Positions 26,691 through 36,152 of a DNA stretch of 64,000 bases are shown piece after piece; the first letter of the stretch is position 1; each line of letters begins with the position of its first letter. The stretch comes from UBA1941 sp046329555. Its GTDB lineage: Bacteria > Bacteroidota > Bacteroidia > Chitinophagales > LD1. The stretch is taken from assembly GCA_046329555.1 (NCBI GenBank), contig JAXLUK010000002.1, positions 434,001 through 498,000 of the forward strand. The letters run 5' to 3'. The notes under the pieces were generated by a model. The model had not been told where the DNA came from. It did no database searches and worked only from the letters and a program-made list of their open reading frames with translations. The translations under genes were made by a program, and so were the position numbers.

Positions 26691-27905
26691 TTATTGGCGG
26701 AACAATAAGCTACCATCGCCATAACTTAGAAATCTGAAATCCTGTTGAAGCGCGTGTTCATACACGCGCTTCCAGTTTTCACCAATGAAGGCTGCGATGA
26801 GCAACAGCAGTGTACTGTTGGGCTGGTGAAAATTAGTGGCCAAAGCATCTACAATCCGAAAATTGTAGCCCGGAGCAATCAAGATTTGTGTCTTTGCCAC
26901 TACATTTTTTTGCTGGCGATGCTTCAAAGCAGCCAACAAATCCTGTAAGGACTCTAACGCTGAAAGCGATGTTTGGTTTTCATAAGGAGTCCATTGCGTT
27001 GCTTCCGGCAAAGCACTTTGTGTATCACCATTCTGACGCAGTAATGCGCCCATCCAATACAAACTTTCCAGCGTGCGCATGGCTGTGGTACCCACCGCCA
27101 CCACCGGTCGCTTTTGTTGCAATTGTTGAATTAATCGAATCAGCAAATCTACCGATACATCTAACCACTCGGCATGCATTTCATGACCGCCTATAGTTTC
27201 GCTCTTTACCGGCTTAAAAGTTCCCGCTCCCACATGTAAGGTTACAAAAGCGGTATCCATCCCTTTATTCCGCAAATCATCAAATACTTCCTGCGTAAAA
27301 TGTAAACCTGCCGTTGGAGCCGCTACGGAACCTTCTTCGCGCGCATACAGCGTTTGGTAAGTCTCTTTATCTCTGGCTTCTTCCTTTCGCTTAATGTAGG
27401 GCGGCAGCGGTACTGCTCCAGCTAGCTGAAGTACTTCGGCAAATGAATAGTTGCCTGTCCATCTCAAATGAATCAGATGTCCTTCCTGCCATGTTCCAGC
27501 CCGGCTAGCTGTTAACTGGTCTGACCCGTTAAACGTAAGCGTGAGGTCGCCCTCTTTCCAGCGGCTATTCTTCCCTACTAAGCATCGCCAATAAACTTCA
27601 TCCTTGCTGGCCATACCCGTGGTGATATCGGCATAACGCGCATCTGGTTCCAGGCAAAAAATTTCAATGACTGTGCCGCTAGCTTTGGGAAACAGCAGCC
27701 GGCTGTATACTACCCGGGTATCATTAAAAATTACCAAAGCTCCCTCAGGCAGATAACTGGCAAAATTTCGGTAGACATCTTGCTTCATTAACCCTTGGCG
27801 ATAAACCAGCAACTTCGCATTGTGCCGGGGCTCGCATGGGTACAAGGCAATGCGCTCGGCCGGGAGCTGATAGGTATATTCGGCTATACGGATATCGCGA
27901 ATCAT
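26691..27905 (-). CDS. queA: S-adenosylmethionine:tRNA ribosyltransferase-isomerase
   Basis: 404 residues. It transfers and isomerises the ribosyl part of S-adenosylmethionine onto preQ1-modified tRNA to form epoxyqueuosine. Family signatures are YQTLYAREEGSVAAPTAGLHF (split near residue 200), LHVGAGTFKPV, TTAMRTLES and the C-terminal ATNFHQPNSTLLLLIAAF. The length fits the Bacteroidota type, slightly longer than that of E. coli. A possible promoter on the minus strand, CATTTTTG (27910-27917) with TTG 21 bases upstream, is close to consensus. Confidence 0.93.
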   Translation of the reverse strand: MIRDIRIAEYTYQLPAERIALYPCEPRHNAKLLVYRQGLMKQDVYRNFASYLPEGALVIFNDTRVVYSRLLFPKASGTVIEIFCLEPDARYADITTGMASKDEVYWRCLVGKNSRWKEGDLTLTFNGSDQLTASRAGTWQEGHLIHLRWTGNYSFAEVLQLAGAVPLPPYIKRKEEARDKETYQTLYAREEGSVAAPTAGLHFTQEVFDDLRNKGMDTAFVTLHVGAGTFKPVKSETIGGHEMHAEWLDVSVDLLIRLIQQLQQKRPVVAVGTTAMRTLESLYWMGALLRQNGDTQSALPEATQWTPYENQTSLSALESLQDLLAALKHRQQKNVVAKTQILIAPGYNFRIVDALATNFHQPNSTLLLLIAAFIGENWKRVYEHALQQDFRFLSYGDGSLLFRQ

Positions 27906-28008
27906 CGTTCAAAAATGAAAAATACCGCTTGGAAATTGCAATTTGACAAGGGTTTTACTAAGTTGTTGCACCAAGAAAAGGTACCTATCCAGTAAAATTC
28001 AGGAATCT

Positions 28009-30246
28009 ATGCCGTTTAGAAGGTGGATTAAGAATTTTTATTTCTCGTTTCCGGTTCAGTTGTTGTTGCTGAATTTCCAGCGCAATCAATTCCTGATGGT
28101 ATTCTGGGCCATCATTTTTGGCGTGTTGATGGGAAAGATAGGCGCCAGCGTTGGTGTCCCGTACTTGTTACTGGATCCGGAATATCTGGGCAACACAGGT
28201 TATTTCAGCTTTGCGCTTACCGGAATGGGCTTCGGTATGTTTTATGTAACCTGGAACATGAACTGTTACATCCTGCATAGCCATCGTTTTAGCTTCATGC
28301 CCAGTTTTCAAAAACCAATGGGTATTTTTTTCATCAACAATGCGCTTATCCCCATTGTGTTTTTAACGTGGTATCTCTCTGCAGCAGTGCGCTTTCAATT
28401 GCAGGATCAGTACGCTACCACCGCGCGGGTGTTTTTTGAGGTAGTTGGATTCTTCGTTGGATTCCTCCTGATTTTACTGATCACAGCCTTATACTTCACC
28501 TTTACCAATAAAGAAGCATTGGTGATTAAAGAAGAACTGGCAAGGGATAAAAAAACGTGGCTGAACCGTTGGTTCAATTACAACGAGAAAATCATTTCAG
28601 ACCTGCCTTTACGCGTCGACTTTTTTGTTTCACACCGGTTAGCCATTCGTCATACCCGGTCGGTAGAACACTACGACGAAGATTTGCTGATGACCATTTA
28701 CCGGCAACATCATCGCAATACCCTAGTGGCACAGCTCGTGCTTTTTACCATCATCGCGCTGATTGGTTTTGTTATGGAGCGCCCTGAATTTCAATTACCA
28801 ACTGCCGCCAGCGCCTTTATGTTTCTATCAGTATTAATGGCGCTTTTTGGTGTACTGATTTATTGGACCGGCGGATGGGGCACGGTAGCCATCCTTGTTT
28901 TCTTGTTAGGCGTAAACGAATTGTCGCGATACGATTTTCTGGGATACCAGAACCAGGTCTACGGCATCAATTATAATACCGCACCTCCGGTGTACAGCAA
29001 GGATGCCTTCAAAAAAATTGCATCGGCAGAAAACATCACTAAAGATATCCGGCATTTTACTGCAATCCTTGAAAACTGGAAAAGAAAAAACCTGAACACT
29101 TCGCTGCACGGCGCTAAGCCCAAATTATTGTTTTTCAATTTGAGCGGCGGTGGACTCCGCGCAGCTATGTTTTCAACGGCAGTAATGCAACAGGCCGACC
29201 GTGATTTAAATGGGAAACTACTGGATCGTACTTTTATGATTTCAGGAGCGTCTGGCGGCATGTTTGGCGGGGCTTTTCTCAGAGATTTATTCTGGGAAAA
29301 GAAAAAGGGAAGTATTGTGGATATGCAGGATTCTTCCTTGCCTTACAAAATCGGCCAAGACCTATTAAACCCCGTTTGTGTATCGATGCTCAGTAACGAT
29401 TTATTTTTACCAGTACATCGTTTTAAGTTGGACTCTTTCACGTATTCCAAAGACCGCGGATACATGATGGAGTTAAAATACGCCAGAAACACAGGCGGCA
29501 TTGGCGATAAACGCATCGGCGATTATTATGATGCCGAATATCAGGCGCGCATTCCCTTGATGATTTTCCATACGGAAGTCATGAATGATGCCAGAAGGTT
29601 TTACATTTCTCCGCAGCCCGTTAGTTTTCTGATGCGCCCGGTGGGACGATACACCACAAATAAGGATTTTGAAATTGACGCTATCGACTTTTGTCGCTTT
29701 TTTAAAGAACAACATGGCGAACGCCTGAAGATGTCGTCTGCAATCAGGATGAACGCTTCCTTCCCGCTTATATTCCCCAATCCGGTATTACCCACCTCGC
29801 CGCCCACCTATGTGTTGGATGGGGGCGCGTTGGACAACCTGGGCTATGAAACTACGTGTCGTTTTCTTCAAACTTTTAAAGATTGGATCAACGAAAACAC
29901 CAGCGGGGTGGTGATCGTGCAAATAAGAGACGGCGCCCGTGAGGAAGCGGTAGATTCTATGACACGCCAAAGTTTGTTTACGCAATTTTCGAATCCTTTA
30001 GGTACCATCTTCGCGAACCTGCTCACCTTTGAAAATTTTTTGGTAGACCAGAAATTAGCAGTAATCAACGAAGCGCTAAAAGGCCATGTACAGGTGATTT
30101 CATTCGAATATATTCCGGAAAAAGGCGATGAGAAAGCTGCGCTTAGCCTGCACCTAACAGAAAGAGAGAAACGCAGTATTGTTCGTGCTGTAAAACGACC
30201 AAACAATCAGGAAGGATTTGAGCTACTCAAGGCCGCACTGCAATAG
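28009..30246 (+). CDS. Membrane-anchored patatin-like phospholipase
   Basis: 745 residues from ATG 28009, preceded by AGGAA; the open frame upstream has no ATG. The N-terminal half has about six hydrophobic helices (roughly 12-60, 65-85, 100-130, 145-165, 240-300). The C-terminal half is a patatin domain: oxyanion loop SGGGLRAA (about 378), nucleophile GASGG (about 413) and catalytic DGG (about 603). Patatins are Ser-Asp lipid acyl hydrolases. The fusion to a multi-pass membrane domain is less common than free or barrel-linked patatins. The gene ends three bases from the convergent Bat operon. Confidence 0.82.
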   Translation: MPFRRWIKNFYFSFPVQLLLLNFQRNQFLMVFWAIIFGVLMGKIGASVGVPYLLLDPEYLGNTGYFSFALTGMGFGMFYVTWNMNCYILHSHRFSFMPSFQKPMGIFFINNALIPIVFLTWYLSAAVRFQLQDQYATTARVFFEVVGFFVGFLLILLITALYFTFTNKEALVIKEELARDKKTWLNRWFNYNEKIISDLPLRVDFFVSHRLAIRHTRSVEHYDEDLLMTIYRQHHRNTLVAQLVLFTIIALIGFVMERPEFQLPTAASAFMFLSVLMALFGVLIYWTGGWGTVAILVFLLGVNELSRYDFLGYQNQVYGINYNTAPPVYSKDAFKKIASAENITKDIRHFTAILENWKRKNLNTSLHGAKPKLLFFNLSGGGLRAAMFSTAVMQQADRDLNGKLLDRTFMISGASGGMFGGAFLRDLFWEKKKGSIVDMQDSSLPYKIGQDLLNPVCVSMLSNDLFLPVHRFKLDSFTYSKDRGYMMELKYARNTGGIGDKRIGDYYDAEYQARIPLMIFHTEVMNDARRFYISPQPVSFLMRPVGRYTTNKDFEIDAIDFCRFFKEQHGERLKMSSAIRMNASFPLIFPNPVLPTSPPTYVLDGGALDNLGYETTCRFLQTFKDWINENTSGVVIVQIRDGAREEAVDSMTRQSLFTQFSNPLGTIFANLLTFENFLVDQKLAVINEALKGHVQVISFEYIPEKGDEKAALSLHLTEREKRSIVRAVKRPNNQEGFELLKAALQ

Positions 30247-30249
30247 TTA

Positions 30250-31047
30250 CTACCAGTCTTTTTCAATCTTCACCTCTACTGGCCGGGCATTCTTCTTCTG
30301 CATCTTATCATTGGCCTTTTGCTCTTCGGCCTTCAAGGCTTCCAATAATTTTTCAGCCTGCTCTTTAGACAGCGCTCCCTTCTGTTGTTTTGGTTGCTGA
30401 CCCTCTTGCTGTTCGTTCTTTCCTTCTTGCTGTTGCTGATCTTTTTTATCCTGACCGTCTTTCTTCTGATTATTGCCTTTGTTTTGATTGTCTTTGTTTT
30501 GTTGTTGATCCTGCTGCTTTTGGTCCTTTTGCTGATTCTGTTGGTTTGGTTGTTGGTTCTGTTGTTGCTGTTGTTGCTGATTTTGTTCGCGCAACTTTTC
30601 ATTGGCAAAAGCCAAATTGTAGCGCGTATCTTTATCGGCAGGCACTTGTTTCAAAGCCTGCTTGTAGGCATGTACCGCTTCTGACCATTGCTGTTGCGCC
30701 ATGGCGCAATTCCCTAAATTATGTAACGCTTTGGCCTTTTGTGCTTTCTCATTCAACAACTTGGCAGCTAACTCAAATTGCTTTGCAGCATCCTGATATC
30801 GCTTTTGTTGAAAGTAAGCATCTCCCAAATTAAACACCGCTTCGCTGAAATTGTTCTTCGCATCCAATGCCTTTTTGTACGACACCTCCGCATCTACATA
30901 CTTTTGCTTATTGAATAACTTATTTCCATCGCGCGTGAGGCCACGCTCGCGCTGCGCCTGCAACTGAACATTGCTCAGCAACATACAGCCTACTACTAGT
31001 AAGCGCAGCCCGATGGATCCAAACCTGCCATTTACCAACCTAGCCAT
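30250..31047 (-). CDS. TPR protein of the Bat operon (BatC-like) with Gln-rich tail
   Basis: 265 residues with a signal peptide or N-terminal membrane anchor (about 12-32). Three TPR units span about 34-145 (NKLFNKQKYVDAEVSYKKAL, then GDAYFQQKRYQDAAKQFELA, then GNCAMAQQQWSEAVHAYKQAL). Residues about 155-225 are almost only Gln, Asn, Lys and Asp, encoded by CAR-rich DNA (about 30385-30590). A short charged C-terminus follows. It overlaps BatB by 16 bases. In Bacteroidota the TPR member is thought to act periplasmically with the VWA proteins. No BatD gene follows; the operon stops here. Confidence 0.8.
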   Translation of the reverse strand: MARLVNGRFGSIGLRLLVVGCMLLSNVQLQAQRERGLTRDGNKLFNKQKYVDAEVSYKKALDAKNNFSEAVFNLGDAYFQQKRYQDAAKQFELAAKLLNEKAQKAKALHNLGNCAMAQQQWSEAVHAYKQALKQVPADKDTRYNLAFANEKLREQNQQQQQQQNQQPNQQNQQKDQKQQDQQQNKDNQNKGNNQKKDGQDKKDQQQQEGKNEQQEGQQPKQQKGALSKEQAEKLLEALKAEEQKANDKMQKKNARPVEVKIEKDW

Positions 31048-32033
31048 TTCGTTTTGCGTTCACTCATTAAAAAATCAATCATCAGTAATACCAAAGTCAG
31101 CGCCAAGGCATATTGGAACTTATCATCAAAATCGGTAAACACCATTTCTTCAAAATCTTTAGTATTAATTCTTCCTAATTCATTGAAGATAGCATCGATC
31201 TCCTGCTTGCCTGAACCCATCACAAATGATTTGCCATTGCCTTTTGCAGCATACTGCCGCATGGCTTCTAAATTTACTTTCGATAATACAATGGCATTGT
31301 TTTCATCTCGCTTAAAATCACCATTGGGCAATGGTATTGGCGCACCTTTATCCGTTCCTACCGCCAGCGTAAAAACCTTTATGCCTTCCTTTGCCGCTTG
31401 CTCAATCGCTTCTTCAGCACCTGCTTCGTTATCTTCTCCATCAGAAATAATCAACAAAGCCTTTGATTTATTATCGCCCTTAGCAAATGATTCGCGAGCC
31501 AGATCAACGGCTTCTGCAATAGCTGTACCCTGCGTTGGAACACTTTCCGTTCCCAACGACTTTAAATAAAGCCGGGCCGCACTGTAATCAACGGTAAGCG
31601 GCATCTGCAAGTATGCTCTTCCAGCAAAAACTATCATGGCCACGCGATCATTGTGACATTGTGCCATAAAGTTGGAAATGAAATTTTTGGCGCGCAGCAA
31701 TCTGCTCGGTGCCACATCTTCAGCCAGCATACTTTTCGACACATCCAACGCAATCACCACATCAATACCGCTGCGTTTTACCTTTTCCTGACGGGTACCC
31801 AGTTGTGGTGCTGCGATAGCCAGAATCAGGAATACCAACGCCAATAACTGCAATCCGAATTTTATCCAGCGCCTGGTTTCGCTCCAGCCATTGGTCAACT
31901 GGGCAATCAATTGCGAATTGCCAAACACAGCTAACCTTCTTCTACGTCCGCGCCAGGCCAGCAGATACAGCCCACCTAACGGCAGCAGCAGCAGCAGCAG
32001 GTACAAATAAGCGCTATGTTCAAAACGAAACAT
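31032..32033 (-). CDS. batB: VWA-domain membrane protein BatB
   Basis: 333 residues. Two N-terminal membrane helices (about 8-25 and 57-75) and one near the C-terminus (about 308-325) flank a von Willebrand A domain with the MIDAS motif DVSKS (about 95-99) and later ISDGEDNE. This aerotolerance-operon family is linked to envelope stress tolerance and complex assembly with MoxR. The gene begins directly after the BatA stop. Confidence 0.86.
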   Translation of the reverse strand: MFRFEHSAYLYLLLLLLPLGGLYLLAWRGRRRRLAVFGNSQLIAQLTNGWSETRRWIKFGLQLLALVFLILAIAAPQLGTRQEKVKRSGIDVVIALDVSKSMLAEDVAPSRLLRAKNFISNFMAQCHNDRVAMIVFAGRAYLQMPLTVDYSAARLYLKSLGTESVPTQGTAIAEAVDLARESFAKGDNKSKALLIISDGEDNEAGAEEAIEQAAKEGIKVFTLAVGTDKGAPIPLPNGDFKRDENNAIVLSKVNLEAMRQYAAKGNGKSFVMGSGKQEIDAIFNELGRINTKDFEEMVFTDFDDKFQYALALTLVLLMIDFLMSERKTKWLGW

Positions 32034-33044
32034 TTACGGCAGACTTTTTAAAATGGTTTGACGCAATATGATTTCAAGCAGTAACAACACCAAGGCAGCA
32101 ATTGCAAATGGCAGAAACTTTTCTGATTTATGTGTATAAGCAGAAACATTAATCTTGGTTTTTTCCAGCTTATCTATTTCCGCAAAAACATCTTTGAGTT
32201 TTTGGTTGTTCGTTGCCCGGAAATATTGTCCACCAGTCTTCTTCGAAATATCTTTCAGGATAGGCTCATCAATCTGCACTTCGGCATAATCATAAATTAA
32301 CTGCCCTTGGGCATCCATGGCCACTGGCGTGTATGCCGTGCCATTTGTTCCTACACCAATAGTGTAGCAGCGCACACCAAATTGCATCGCAATATCTGCC
32401 GCCGTTGCCGGATCCACTAATCCCTTATTGTTTACACCATCGGTCATCAAAATCACCACCTTGGTTTTTGATTCACTGTCTTTCAACCGTTGTACCGAAG
32501 TAGCCAATCCCATACCAATAGCTGTACCATCTTCCAACAATCCGTTGCGAATAGCTTTCAATTGATTTTTTACGATGGTGTGATCAATAGTCACCGGACA
32601 TTGGGTAAAACTTTCTCCGGAAAAAACGACCAAACCTATCCGGTCATTAGGACGACCATCAATAAATTCAAACGCCACGTCCTTGGCGGCATCCAACCGG
32701 TTAGGCTTGAAGTCGCGTGCAAGCATAGAAGATGACACATCCATAGCAACCACGATATCTATTCCTTCGGTAGTTACTTTTTCTTCATCAAAAGAAGTTT
32801 GCGGTCGTGCCAATGCAATAATTATAGCGCTCATTGCCAACAGCCTCAGTACTGGTAACAACACCCGCAACCTGGCGCGCAAGGGAAACTGAAATCCCCG
32901 AAAACTCTCCGTGCCGGAAAAGCGCAGCGAAGGCAATTGCTTCTTGCGCATCATGTAGGCATACGCACCTCCAGCCAGCCAAACCAGCGGCAACAGCGCC
33001 AACACCCACTTATTGGCAAATGTGATATGTAGCCAACTCGTCAT
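32034..33044 (-). CDS. batA: VWA-domain membrane protein BatA
   Basis: 336 residues with the same architecture as its neighbour: membrane helices near 10-28 and 62-80, a VWA domain with MIDAS DVSSS (about 100-104) and MTDGVNN, and a C-terminal helix FLPFAIAALVLLLLEIIL. It overlaps the upstream gene by four bases (ATGA). Adjacent BatA and BatB paralogues are the rule in Bacteroidota Bat operons and are believed to form a membrane complex. Confidence 0.87.
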   Translation of the reverse strand: MTSWLHITFANKWVLALLPLVWLAGGAYAYMMRKKQLPSLRFSGTESFRGFQFPLRARLRVLLPVLRLLAMSAIIIALARPQTSFDEEKVTTEGIDIVVAMDVSSSMLARDFKPNRLDAAKDVAFEFIDGRPNDRIGLVVFSGESFTQCPVTIDHTIVKNQLKAIRNGLLEDGTAIGMGLATSVQRLKDSESKTKVVILMTDGVNNKGLVDPATAADIAMQFGVRCYTIGVGTNGTAYTPVAMDAQGQLIYDYAEVQIDEPILKDISKKTGGQYFRATNNQKLKDVFAEIDKLEKTKINVSAYTHKSEKFLPFAIAALVLLLLEIILRQTILKSLP

Positions 33045-33985
33045 TTTTGGATATTCGTTTCTTCCAATTGTTTCGTCTGTTCTACAAATGCGATAGCGCG
33101 CTGCATACTGCGCAAATGCTCGTCTGGAGCAGGATTCAGCTTTGCGAATTTTACAAAATCGGCCAGCCGCAATACTTCCATCAACTGTGATTGCGGATCT
33201 ATACCTATGTTCAGCGCATTTAATTTTCGTCCAATCTCTTCTGTAGTGGCCTCCATTGCATAATAGTCGAATCGATATTCCAGATACAAACGAAGAATAT
33301 CAGTCAGTTTAGAATGATATTGTTTAGAATCTTCTTGCCACAAACGCGTGCTTTCCAATTGTCGCAATTCCCGAAGCGCCCAAATGTGCGCCGGTTCCTT
33401 TGGTTTCTGTCGCTTAGGCGCTTCGGCTTTTTTCTTTTTATACCGATCGTAGAACCACAAACCAATTAGTAATGCCGCAATCCAAATCGCTACACCAATC
33501 ATCCACGGCAGAAACTCGTGCCAAGTGTAGGGTACTTCCAATGGCGCCTTTATTGGCCGGAATGGTTTTGCCGTATCTACCGGCAACGTACTGGTAAGAA
33601 TTTCAAACGCCTCTGTAGTTACTGAATCTGCCTGTTGCTGCGCAACTGCATAAATCGTAACCGGTGGAACCTGAAATATTCCTGAATCATAGGCTGCTAC
33701 TTCAAGTTGTTGAGTTAACACCCATTGTCCGTTTGCCGTAGCAGTATCAATATTTGATTTCGAAACAATGTCCAGCCTTCCCAAAGTATCACCGGCAAAT
33801 GGCGGAAATTGAACTGAGGTGCCGGGAGCCGTGCGCACCACCAAATGCAGTTTTAACCAATCACCAATTTCAACATGATTGGAATCAGGACGAAACGTAG
33901 CGGTGGTAGCAGCTTGTGTGTGCCAACTCATGAGCCACAGCACTACAGCGAAGGCACTTCTACCGATGTTATAGATGTTCATCAT
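33041..33985 (-). CDS. Bat-operon membrane protein, function unknown
   Basis: 314 residues with a signal peptide (about 1-25). A beta-rich periplasmic part (about 28-145, with VEIGDWLKLHLVVRTAPG) precedes one membrane helix (about 159-180, WMIGVAIWIAALLIGLWFYD). A Lys/Arg-rich cytoplasmic part follows with PAHIWALRELRQLESTRLWQ and a helical end. This layout resembles the DUF4381-like/BatD-like proteins that sit between DUF58 and BatA genes. It overlaps both neighbours by four bases. Confidence 0.72.
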   Translation of the reverse strand: MMNIYNIGRSAFAVVLWLMSWHTQAATTATFRPDSNHVEIGDWLKLHLVVRTAPGTSVQFPPFAGDTLGRLDIVSKSNIDTATANGQWVLTQQLEVAAYDSGIFQVPPVTIYAVAQQQADSVTTEAFEILTSTLPVDTAKPFRPIKAPLEVPYTWHEFLPWMIGVAIWIAALLIGLWFYDRYKKKKAEAPKRQKPKEPAHIWALRELRQLESTRLWQEDSKQYHSKLTDILRLYLEYRFDYYAMEATTEEIGRKLNALNIGIDPQSQLMEVLRLADFVKFAKLNPAPDEHLRSMQRAIAFVEQTKQLEETNIQK

Positions 33986-35013
33986 CGCTTCATCTCCCGT
34001 TCTTTAAATAAGCGCATTAAGGCCGTTACGTAATTGGCCGTGGTTTCTATAGAAAGGAATTGCGCCCCGCTCTTGGCAAACAATTCTTTCAACTGCAGTT
34101 GCCTTACATCAAATTGCTTCTGAATTTCAAAGCGCAACTTTGGATCTGAAGTATCCGCAAAAAATTCCTGACCACTTTCAGCATCGCGAAACTGCACCAA
34201 ACCAATATCTGCCATTTCCCGTTCGCGCTTATCATAAATCTGCAACCCAATCAAATCGTGCTTCCTGGCGGCAATGGTGAGTTCCCGTTTAAAATCTTGT
34301 GTACTGATAAAATCGGAAATCAGAAATGCTATCGTCTTCTTCTTTGTAGCATTATTGAAATGCCGCAGCGCTTCAGCGATGTTCGTACCTGTTTCCTGAG
34401 AATTAAAATCGTCGATTTCACTCAGGATGCGCATGATATGACTCTTGCCCTTCTTAGCCGGAATATATCGCTCAATTTTATCACTGAAGAAAATTACGCC
34501 CACTTTATCGTTGTTGGTAATTGCCGAAAAGGCCAGGATACCGCTGATGATTTCAATAATTTCTCGCTTAAACTCAGATTGCGTGCCGAACAGAGTAGAT
34601 TGACTCACATCAATCAGCAACATCAGCGTGAGCTCCCGTTCTTCTTCAAAAACTTTTACAAAAGGTTTTCCGCCACGTGCGGTCACGTTCCAGTCGATGG
34701 ATCGGATATCATCGCCGTATTGATATTCCCGCACTTCACTGAATGAAATACCTCTGCCTTTGAATGCAGAATGATAGCTGCCAGAAAAAACCTGATTGGA
34801 TAGTTTACGCGTGGTTATTTCAATCCGGCGCATTCTGCTGCGATGTGCAGCGCGTTCTTCTTCCGTTTGCCTAACAGACTTCGAAGATGGCGCATCTGAA
34901 GTTGATTCATTTCCACGACCAGCACGCCAATAGGTTGCTATCTCGTTTCTAAAAACAACAAGTACTGCAGCAAGCAATAGTACAACGCCACCAAGTATCA
35001 GCAAGGCGATCAT
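33982..35013 (-). CDS. DUF58 protein with N-terminal membrane anchor
   Basis: 343 residues. The DUF58 core begins at about 61 (MRRIEITTRKLSNQVFSG) with the hallmark GRGISFSEVREYQYGDDIRS and the degenerate VWA motif LMLLIDVSQST. Most close relatives begin near this point. Here a hydrophobic helix (about 2-21) and a polar linker precede it, and the upstream start lies six bases after the moxR stop, so the anchor is probably real. An internal ATG at 34833 is an alternative start. The family works with MoxR AAA ATPases. Confidence 0.83.
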   Translation of the reverse strand: MIALLILGGVVLLLAAVLVVFRNEIATYWRAGRGNESTSDAPSSKSVRQTEEERAAHRSRMRRIEITTRKLSNQVFSGSYHSAFKGRGISFSEVREYQYGDDIRSIDWNVTARGGKPFVKVFEEERELTLMLLIDVSQSTLFGTQSEFKREIIEIISGILAFSAITNNDKVGVIFFSDKIERYIPAKKGKSHIMRILSEIDDFNSQETGTNIAEALRHFNNATKKKTIAFLISDFISTQDFKRELTIAARKHDLIGLQIYDKREREMADIGLVQFRDAESGQEFFADTSDPKLRFEIQKQFDVRQLQLKELFAKSGAQFLSIETTANYVTALMRLFKEREMKR

Positions 35014-35019
35014 ATTGAT

Positions 35020-36030
35020 TTAAGGAACTTCTACCGCGTTCAAAATTTCACTGATAATTTCATCGGTTGTCATATTGTCGGCCTCGGCTTCATACGTCAG
35101 ACCAATACGATGACGCATCACATCGTAGCAAATTGCGCGCACATCTTCCGGAATCACATAACCACGACGTTTAATAAAAGCGTACGCCTTAGCCGCAAGG
35201 GCTAAATTGATACTGGCTCGTGGCGAGCCGCCATAACTCATCAATGGTTTCAGTTTGTTGAGACGATAATCTTCCGGCTTCCTCGTTGCAAATACAATGT
35301 CCAGAATATAGCGTTCAATTTTCTCATCCATATACACTTCGCGAACTGTGTTACGTGCTGTGATAATGGCCTCTTTAGAAACAACCGCGTTGATTGCCGC
35401 GCTGGTCATATTCATATTCTGGCGGATGATGAGTTGTTCCTCCTCCTTCTTTGGATAGCTAATCACCACTTTCAGCATGAAGCGGTCAACCTGCGCTTCA
35501 GGCAGCGGATAGGTTCCTTCCTGTTCAATGGGATTTTGTGTTGCCAAAACCAGAAAAGGCTCTTCTAATCTATATGTAGAATCGCCAATAGTTACCTGGC
35601 GTTCCTGCATCGCCTCCAGCAAGGCTGCTTGTACCTTGGCCGGTGCCCGGTTAATTTCATCAGCCAAAATGAAGTTGGCGAAAACAGGCCCTTTCTTAAC
35701 CGTGAAATCGTTTTCTTTTTGATTATAAATCATGGTTCCCACCAAATCAGCAGGCAACAAATCAGGCGTAAACTGAATACGCGAAAACTTAGCTTGCACC
35801 GCCGAGGCCAGCGATTTAATAGCCAGTGTTTTTGCCAATCCCGGCACGCCTTCCAGCAACACGTGGCCGTTAGCCAAAACCGCCAGCAACAGTCGTTCGG
35901 TCATATATTTCTGACCTACGATGGTTTTACCCAATTCTATGTTCAGAATATCAACAAACGCACTCTCTCGGGCAATGCGGTCGTTCAGCGCTGCAATGTC
36001 AACAGATGGTGTGGAGGGGATCACTTCCAT
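35020..36030 (-). CDS. MoxR-family AAA+ ATPase
   Basis: 336 residues. Walker A EGVPGLAKT (about 59-67), Walker B FILADEINRAPAK (about 120-132) and sensor ATQNPIEQEGTYPLPEAQVD are diagnostic of MoxR. These ATPases act as chaperones for VWA-domain partners, which are encoded immediately downstream (DUF58, BatA, BatB). It is the first gene of the operon. CGAAGGTA at 36049-36056 (TACCTTCG on the coding strand) is a near-consensus -7 box. Confidence 0.92.
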   Translation of the reverse strand: MEVIPSTPSVDIAALNDRIARESAFVDILNIELGKTIVGQKYMTERLLLAVLANGHVLLEGVPGLAKTLAIKSLASAVQAKFSRIQFTPDLLPADLVGTMIYNQKENDFTVKKGPVFANFILADEINRAPAKVQAALLEAMQERQVTIGDSTYRLEEPFLVLATQNPIEQEGTYPLPEAQVDRFMLKVVISYPKKEEEQLIIRQNMNMTSAAINAVVSKEAIITARNTVREVYMDEKIERYILDIVFATRKPEDYRLNKLKPLMSYGGSPRASINLALAAKAYAFIKRRGYVIPEDVRAICYDVMRHRIGLTYEAEADNMTTDEIISEILNAVEVP

Positions 36031-36152
36031 GATTTCAATTTTGATGGGCGAAGGTAGATTTTAACAAAGTGGGCAGGGGTGAAAAAATGTTAAGGGCTAC
36101 CTGTTGGTTGCGGCCGAAAAGAAGATCCATAAACAAATACTATTTTCAGGGA

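Noticed and set aside
30385..30684. Leucine-rich hydrophobic frame opposite the Gln-rich TPR tail
   Set aside because: CAR-rich codons give Leu/Val-rich frames on the other strand; this is a composition artefact, not a membrane protein.
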